Made by a program: the position numbers and the translations under genes. The notes beneath the pieces were generated by a model. It saw nothing but the letters and a program-made list of their open reading frames with translations, did no database searches and was not told the origin of the DNA. A DNA stretch of 5,424 bases from Mycolicibacterium malmesburyense (GTDB lineage Bacteria > Actinomycetota > Actinomycetes > Mycobacteriales > Mycobacteriaceae), in NCBI RefSeq assembly GCF_001050015.1, contig NZ_CVTB01000026.1, forward strand, positions 1-5,424. The letters are read 5' to 3'. This document shows, in pieces, positions 1 to 5,424 of the stretch; within the stretch, counting starts at the first letter, position 1, and each line of letters begins with the position of its first letter.

Positions 1-26
1 GCCCGCCGCTTCGGGAGGTGGATCGC
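1..26. other. Short edge segment, nothing recognised
   Basis: These bases lie downstream of the lipoprotein stop codon and reach the left edge. I see no convincing hairpin terminator and no start of another gene. The stretch is too short to say what lies beyond it. Confidence 0.5.
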
Positions 27-500
27 TCAACTGCAGTTCACCGTGACGGTGAACGGCCTGGTGATCGACCCTGCCATCGGGTTCGAGATGTCGGCGCCCG
101 TCGCTTCACCGGTGATGGTGTACTTGTCGCCGTCGACCTTCACCTCGGCCTTGCCGACCTGGGCGCCCATGGTGTTGGTGACCGCCAGGGCATTGCCGTC
201 GACGACCATGCCCAGCGACTCCACCGTCGGCGTGGCCCCGTCGGTCATCACGATGCCCAGTCCCTGCTGCCCGCCGATCGCGCCGCTGGCGACGTTGATC
301 TTGCCGCCCTGCTTGACGCACGTGACCGTGTTGAGGTCCAGGCCTTCGAGGTCCTTGCCGTCGACCTTCACCTCCGTGCTGCCGCCGGTGCTCACGCCCG
401 CGGCGCTGGCCGCGGGGGCGCTGCCCTTGTCGTCCGAACAACCCACCAGCACGGTGGCGCCGGCAGCCAGTCCGATCAGACCCACAACAACGCGATTCAT
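27..500 (-). CDS. LpqH-like (19-kDa antigen family) lipoprotein
   Basis: A complete 157-residue putative lipoprotein, anchored outside the cytoplasmic membrane. The signal peptide has Arg3, a hydrophobic stretch at about residues 4-19 and a lipobox LVGC with the lipidated cysteine at 21. A flexible Ser/Ala/Gly-rich linker follows (about 22-42), then a small beta-rich domain. Cys61 and Cys156, the penultimate residue, are placed as the conserved disulfide pair of the mycobacterial 19-kDa antigen family. The closing DISNPM...VTVNCS pattern resembles the end of M. tuberculosis LpqH, as does the total length (about 159 residues there). The ATG at 498-500 is chosen because it puts the signal peptide at the N-terminus and has a GGGAAG ribosome site just upstream; an in-frame ATG at 584 would add 28 polar residues ahead of it. 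M. tuberculosis lpqH is not near uvrA, so this is probably a paralogue and I give no symbol. The molecular function is unknown; LpqH itself is a TLR2-stimulating surface antigen. The gene is divergent from the HTH_42 gene. Confidence 0.9.
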   Translation of the reverse strand: MNRVVVGLIGLAAGATVLVGCSDDKGSAPAASAAGVSTGGSTEVKVDGKDLEGLDLNTVTCVKQGGKINVASGAIGGQQGLGIVMTDGATPTVESLGMVVDGNALAVTNTMGAQVGKAEVKVDGDKYTITGEATGADISNPMAGSITRPFTVTVNCS

Positions 501-504
501 CGAT

Positions 505-512
505 CTTCCCTT
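505..512 (-). promoter_or_regulatory. Ribosome binding site of the lipoprotein gene
   Basis: Read on the minus strand, AAGGGAAG sits four bases before the ATG at 500. It is a purine-rich Shine-Dalgarno-like site, slightly close to the start. It supports the shorter start over the in-frame ATG at 584. Confidence 0.6.
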
Positions 513-528
513 CGTTGGGACGTCGCCC

Positions 529-557
529 CGATGGCGCCCGTCATGCAGGCAAGTCAA
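529..557 (-). promoter_or_regulatory. Possible promoter of the lipoprotein gene
   Basis: On the minus strand, TTGACT (557-552) matches five of six bases of the housekeeping -35 consensus. A spacing of 17 bases puts the -10 position at 534-529, where the sequence is CCATCG, a poor match. The -35 is convincing and the -10 is not, so the promoter is tentative. The expected transcript would start near 522. Confidence 0.3.
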
Positions 558-587
558 AGCCGCGCCGGGCGCTACCGATCCCAAACT

Positions 588-610
588 TTGTCGGCGCTCG
601 ACGGTACGGT
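588..610 (+). promoter_or_regulatory. PafBC-type (RecA-independent) DNA-damage promoter, HTH_42 gene
   Basis: TTGTCGGCG at 588-596, exactly eight bases, then TACGGT at 605-610. The recalled mycobacterial RecA-independent damage-promoter consensus is tTGTCRgtg-N8-TAnnaT. The first block differs from it only at its eighth base, and the -10 block only at its fifth base (G for A). Spacing and orientation toward the gene at 620 are exact. The known PafBC activator acts at such promoters in place of a good -35; the -35 position here is not a good match. Transcription should begin near 616-618, only two to four bases before the ATG. The match is read by eye, and a chance match in GC-rich DNA is possible. 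Confidence 0.6.
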
Positions 611-619
611 TCGCAGGCG

Positions 620-1766
620 ATGCGCACGTTCACGGTCGACGAGCGGCGGGCACGGTTGGCCCGTCGCCACTTCCTGTGTGCGTCTGCCGACTCCGTCGGC
701 GCCGCCGTCGACGGAGTGATCGGCCTGCACACCACCGACCCCGCCACCCCCTACCTGTCGCTGTGGGCGCGGCTGCCGGGATTCGCCGCCGCCGATCTGG
801 ACGCCGAACTCTACGAGCGGCGCACGCTGGTCAAGCATCTGGCGATGCGACGGACGCTGTGGACGGTGCGCGTCGACGACCTGCCGCCGATTCAGGCCGC
901 GGCCAGCGACCGGGTCGCCGACAACGAACGTCGCAGGCTCATCGCCGATGCGCAGAAGGCGGGTCTCTGCGCCGACGGGGACGCCTGGCTCGACGTGGCA
1001 GGCGCGGCGGTGCTGCGGTATCTGGCCGAGCACGGCCCGACGAGCGCGAAAGACCTGCGGGCGGCCCTGCCCGAGTTGGCGGGCACCTGGGATCCCGCGC
1101 CGGGTAAACGGTGGGGCGGCGAAACCCCGCTGGCTCCTCGCATTCTGACCGTGTTGTCGGTGCGCGGTGACATCGTGCGCGGGCCGAACGACGGGAGCTG
1201 GACGACATCGCGGCCCCGCTGGGCCGCCGCCGGCGACTGGATCGGGCCCGTGGAGGCGGTCGACCCCGCGACGGCCCGCGCGGCGCTCGTTCGCCGATGG
1301 CTGGCCGCATTCGGCCCGGCCACCGTCACCGATGTCAAGTGGTGGTTCGGCAACACGTTGACCTGGGCGCGGCAGGCCCTGACGGACATCGGCGCCGTCG
1401 AGGTCGATCTCGACGGCACACCGGGATTCGCCCTACCCGAAGACCTCGACGTCGCACCCGAACCCGAACCATGGTGCGCTTTGCTGCCCGGTCTCGACGT
1501 CACGACGATGGGCTGGTTCGACCGCGACTGGTATCTCGGCCCACACCGCGAGCAGATCTTCGACAGGAACGGCAACGGCGGGCCGACCGCTTGGTGCGAC
1601 GGCAGGATCGTCGGAGCGTGGGGCCAGGACGACGCCGGCCGGGTCGAGCTGCGGCTTCTCGAAGACCTGGACCGCTCGGCGCGGGCGCGACTACAGACGC
1701 GCGCCGACGAGCTGACCGAATGGCTCGACGGTGTACGGATCAGCCCCCGATTTCCGTCGCCGCTCT

Positions 1767-1777
<11 letters not shown>
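620..1777 (+). CDS. HTH_42 family winged-helix protein (AlkZ/YcaQ-like)
   Basis: A complete 385-residue cytoplasmic protein. It has the signatures of the winged-helix DNA-binding family (HTH_42, Pfam PF06224): the [10 protein letters not shown] segment at residues 43-52, the [15 protein letters not shown] segment at 67-81, a probable winged-helix region around 125-190 and the closing GRIVGAWGQ segment at 328-336. The family includes DNA glycosylases that excise bulky or cross-linked alkylated bases (Streptomyces AlkZ, E. coli YcaQ). Characterised AlkZ enzymes carry a Gln-x-Gln catalytic motif just before the DP-x-x-PYL segment. Here that position reads His37-Thr38-Thr39, so catalytic activity cannot be assumed. 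Length is normal and no frameshift is seen. The ATG at 620 is preferred because the -10 element at 605-610 places the transcript start just upstream; there is no strong Shine-Dalgarno (only an AGG at 615-617), and an in-frame ATG at 515 lies upstream of that promoter. The 3' end overlaps uvrA by 11 bp. Family assignment is firm; a repair role is inferred from family, neighbour and promoter. Confidence 0.85.
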
Positions 1778-4676
<2,899 letters not shown>

Positions 4677-4681
4677 CCGGT

Positions 4682-4688
4682 TCCTCCC
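4682..4688 (-). promoter_or_regulatory. Strong ribosome binding site deciding the uvrA GTG start
   Basis: On the minus strand GGGAGGA is followed by five bases (ACCGG) and the GTG at 4676. This near-ideal site settles the start codon. The open frame continues upstream to 4835, but that extension would run through the promoter and into the divergent gene. Confidence 0.85.
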
Positions 4689-4692
4689 GAAG

Positions 4693-4716
4693 ACATAGTT
4701 CAAAACCACTCTATGT
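4693..4716. repeat. Inverted repeat ACATAG-N12-CTATGT at the uvrA promoter
   Basis: Two perfect six-base arms (4693-4698 and 4711-4716) are separated by 12 bases. On the uvrA strand the first arm covers the start of the -10 element and the second lies in the short untranslated leader. It could be a repressor operator or chance; the arms are short and do not extend further. Confidence 0.35.
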
Positions 4717-4730
4717 GGACCCACCGACAA
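4708..4730 (-). promoter_or_regulatory. PafBC-type (RecA-independent) DNA-damage promoter of uvrA
   Basis: On the minus strand: TTGTCGGTG (4730-4722), exactly eight bases, then TAGAGT (4713-4708). All nine bases of the first block fit the recalled consensus tTGTCRgtg, and the -10 block fits TAnnaT except for G at its fifth base. The transcript should start near 4700-4702, giving a leader of about 25 bases that contains the ribosome site. Induction of mycobacterial repair genes through this promoter class does not need RecA/LexA; PafBC is the known activator. I see no good LexA box here. Confidence 0.75.
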
Positions 4731-4753
4731 GCCCCAGACAAGGCGGTTACGGT
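4724..4753 (+). promoter_or_regulatory. Predicted leaderless promoter of the MBL-fold gene
   Basis: TACGGT (4748-4753) fits the mycobacterial -10 pattern TAnnnT. The A of the ATG at 4760 is the seventh base after it, the usual position of a transcription start, so the mRNA probably begins at its start codon. A partial -35, CCGACA (4724-4729, four of six consensus bases), lies 18 bases upstream and overlaps the uvrA PafBC box on the other strand. The GAGG at 4754-4757 is only two bases from the ATG, too close for a normal ribosome site, which also favours leaderless initiation. Confidence 0.5.
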
Positions 4754-4759
4754 GAGGAC

Positions 4760-5424
4760 ATGACCGTCGTCGACGACAACTACACCGGCCACGTCGAGCC
4801 GGGAACCGCGGCCCGGCGCACGCTCCCAGGCGCATCGATCGTCAAAGTCTCGGTCGGCCCGATGGACAACAACGCCTACCTGGTCACCTGTTCCCGAACC
4901 GGCGAAACACTGCTGATCGACGCCGCCAACGATGCTCCGGTCCTTCTCGAGCTGATCGAGAAGGACGCCCCGAAACTGTCGCTGATCGTCACGAGCCACC
5001 AGCACTTCGACCACTGGCAGGCGCTGGAAGAAGTGGCCAAGGTCACTGGGGCGCCCACGGCCGCGCACCAACTCGACGCCGAACCGCTGCCGGTCCGACC
5101 CGATCGGATCCTCGCCCACGGCGACACAGTCGACATCGGCGAGCTGTCCTTCGACGTCATCCATCTGCAGGGCCACACCCCCGGTTCGGTGGCGCTCGCA
5201 CTCGACGGGGCCGATGAGTCGACCCACCTGTTCACCGGCGACTGCCTGTTCCCGGGCGGTGTCGGCAAGACGTGGGAGGACGGCGCTTTCGACCAGTTGC
5301 TGGGCGACGTCACGCGCCGCGTCTTCGACGTGTACCGCGATTCGACAGTGGTCTATCCGGGCCATGGCGACGACACCACGCTCGGCACCGAGCGCCCGCA
5401 CCTCGCCGAATGGCGGGCGCGAGG
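4760..5424 (+). CDS. Metallo-beta-lactamase-fold hydrolase (glyoxalase II-like), incomplete at 3' end
   Basis: The first 221 codons of a cytoplasmic MBL-fold protein; the frame is still open at the right edge. The metal site is complete: His80-x-His82-x-Asp84-His85 (in SHQHFDH), His139 (GHTPGS), Asp161 (TGD) and His202 (PGHGDDT). The GHTPGS and PGHGDDTT signatures point to the glyoxalase II-like branch, which hydrolyses thioesters, rather than to beta-lactam resistance. No signal peptide is seen. Mycobacteria use mycothiol rather than glutathione, so a mycothiol thioester is a reasonable but unproven substrate. Position and orientation next to uvrA match M. tuberculosis Rv1637c as I recall it. 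The ATG at 4760 is chosen because no in-frame start lies in the intergenic region upstream and because of the leaderless promoter. Probably only a short C-terminal part is missing. Confidence 0.9.
   Translation, partial: MTVVDDNYTGHVEPGTAARRTLPGASIVKVSVGPMDNNAYLVTCSRTGETLLIDAANDAPVLLELIEKDAPKLSLIVTSHQHFDHWQALEEVAKVTGAPTAAHQLDAEPLPVRPDRILAHGDTVDIGELSFDVIHLQGHTPGSVALALDGADESTHLFTGDCLFPGGVGKTWEDGAFDQLLGDVTRRVFDVYRDSTVVYPGHGDDTTLGTERPHLAEWRAR

Noticed and set aside
43..1107. A 354-codon plus-strand open frame across the lipoprotein gene, the intergenic region and the HTH_42 gene
   Set aside because: It is antisense to a clear lipoprotein gene and then out of frame with a clear HTH_42 gene. Its second half is Arg-rich shadow translation.
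892..1575. Minus-strand open frame opposite the HTH_42 gene
   Set aside because: Ser/Arg/Pro-rich shadow translation without a start signal, opposite a gene with clear family signatures.
4687..4703. Possible LexA (SOS) box near the uvrA start, CCGAAG ... GTTCAA
   Set aside because: Each half differs from TCGAAC/GTTCGA and the gap is five bases instead of four. It also lies downstream of the predicted transcript start and overlaps the region just before the ribosome site.
4677..4835. Upstream extension of UvrA by 53 residues to an ATG at 4835
   Set aside because: The extension is Arg/Cys-rich, runs through the promoter and into the divergent gene, and is not part of known UvrA proteins. The GTG at 4676 has a strong ribosome site.
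4700..5401. A 233-codon minus-strand open frame opposite the MBL-fold gene
   Set aside because: The opposite strand carries a complete MBL metal site. The antisense translation has no recognisable motif and would overlap the uvrA promoter.

Overview
The window looks like chromosomal DNA from a mycobacterium, probably an environmental or fast-growing species. It is GC-rich with strongly GC-biased codons. It encodes a UvrA that closely resembles, from memory, the M. tuberculosis protein, and a lipoprotein of the mycobacterial 19-kDa antigen (LpqH) family. A uvrA gene divergent from a metallo-beta-lactamase-fold gene matches the arrangement I recall for M. tuberculosis uvrA and Rv1637c. I see no mobile element, tRNA, rRNA or CRISPR array.

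Layout from left to right: (1) a minus-strand LpqH-like lipoprotein gene, 27-500; (2) a 119-bp divergent intergenic region; (3) a plus-strand HTH_42 (AlkZ/YcaQ-like) winged-helix protein, 620-1777, whose family includes DNA glycosylases; (4) uvrA on the minus strand, 1767-4676, which overlaps gene 3 tail to tail by 11 bp; (5) an 83-bp divergent intergenic region; (6) a plus-strand metallo-beta-lactamase-fold hydrolase, 4760 to the right edge, incomplete.

The most interesting signal is regulatory. Upstream of uvrA on the minus strand there is TTGTCGGTG, then 8 bases, then TAGAGT. This fits the mycobacterial RecA-independent DNA-damage promoter (tTGTCRgtg-N8-TAnnaT), which PafBC activates. Upstream of the HTH_42 gene the same architecture appears with the same spacing: TTGTCGGCG, 8 bases, TACGGT. 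The two convergent genes, nucleotide excision repair UvrA and a putative glycosylase-family protein, may therefore both belong to the PafBC regulon. The HTH_42 protein carries His-Thr-Thr where characterised AlkZ proteins carry the catalytic Gln-x-Gln, so it may be an unusual repair enzyme or a non-catalytic DNA-binding relative.

The metallo-beta-lactamase gene appears to be transcribed from a leaderless promoter whose -35 region overlaps the uvrA PafBC box on the opposite strand, so the two divergent genes could affect each other. The lipoprotein gene has no evident functional link to the repair genes. Long open frames antisense to uvrA and the other genes are by-products of the GC-rich codon pattern.
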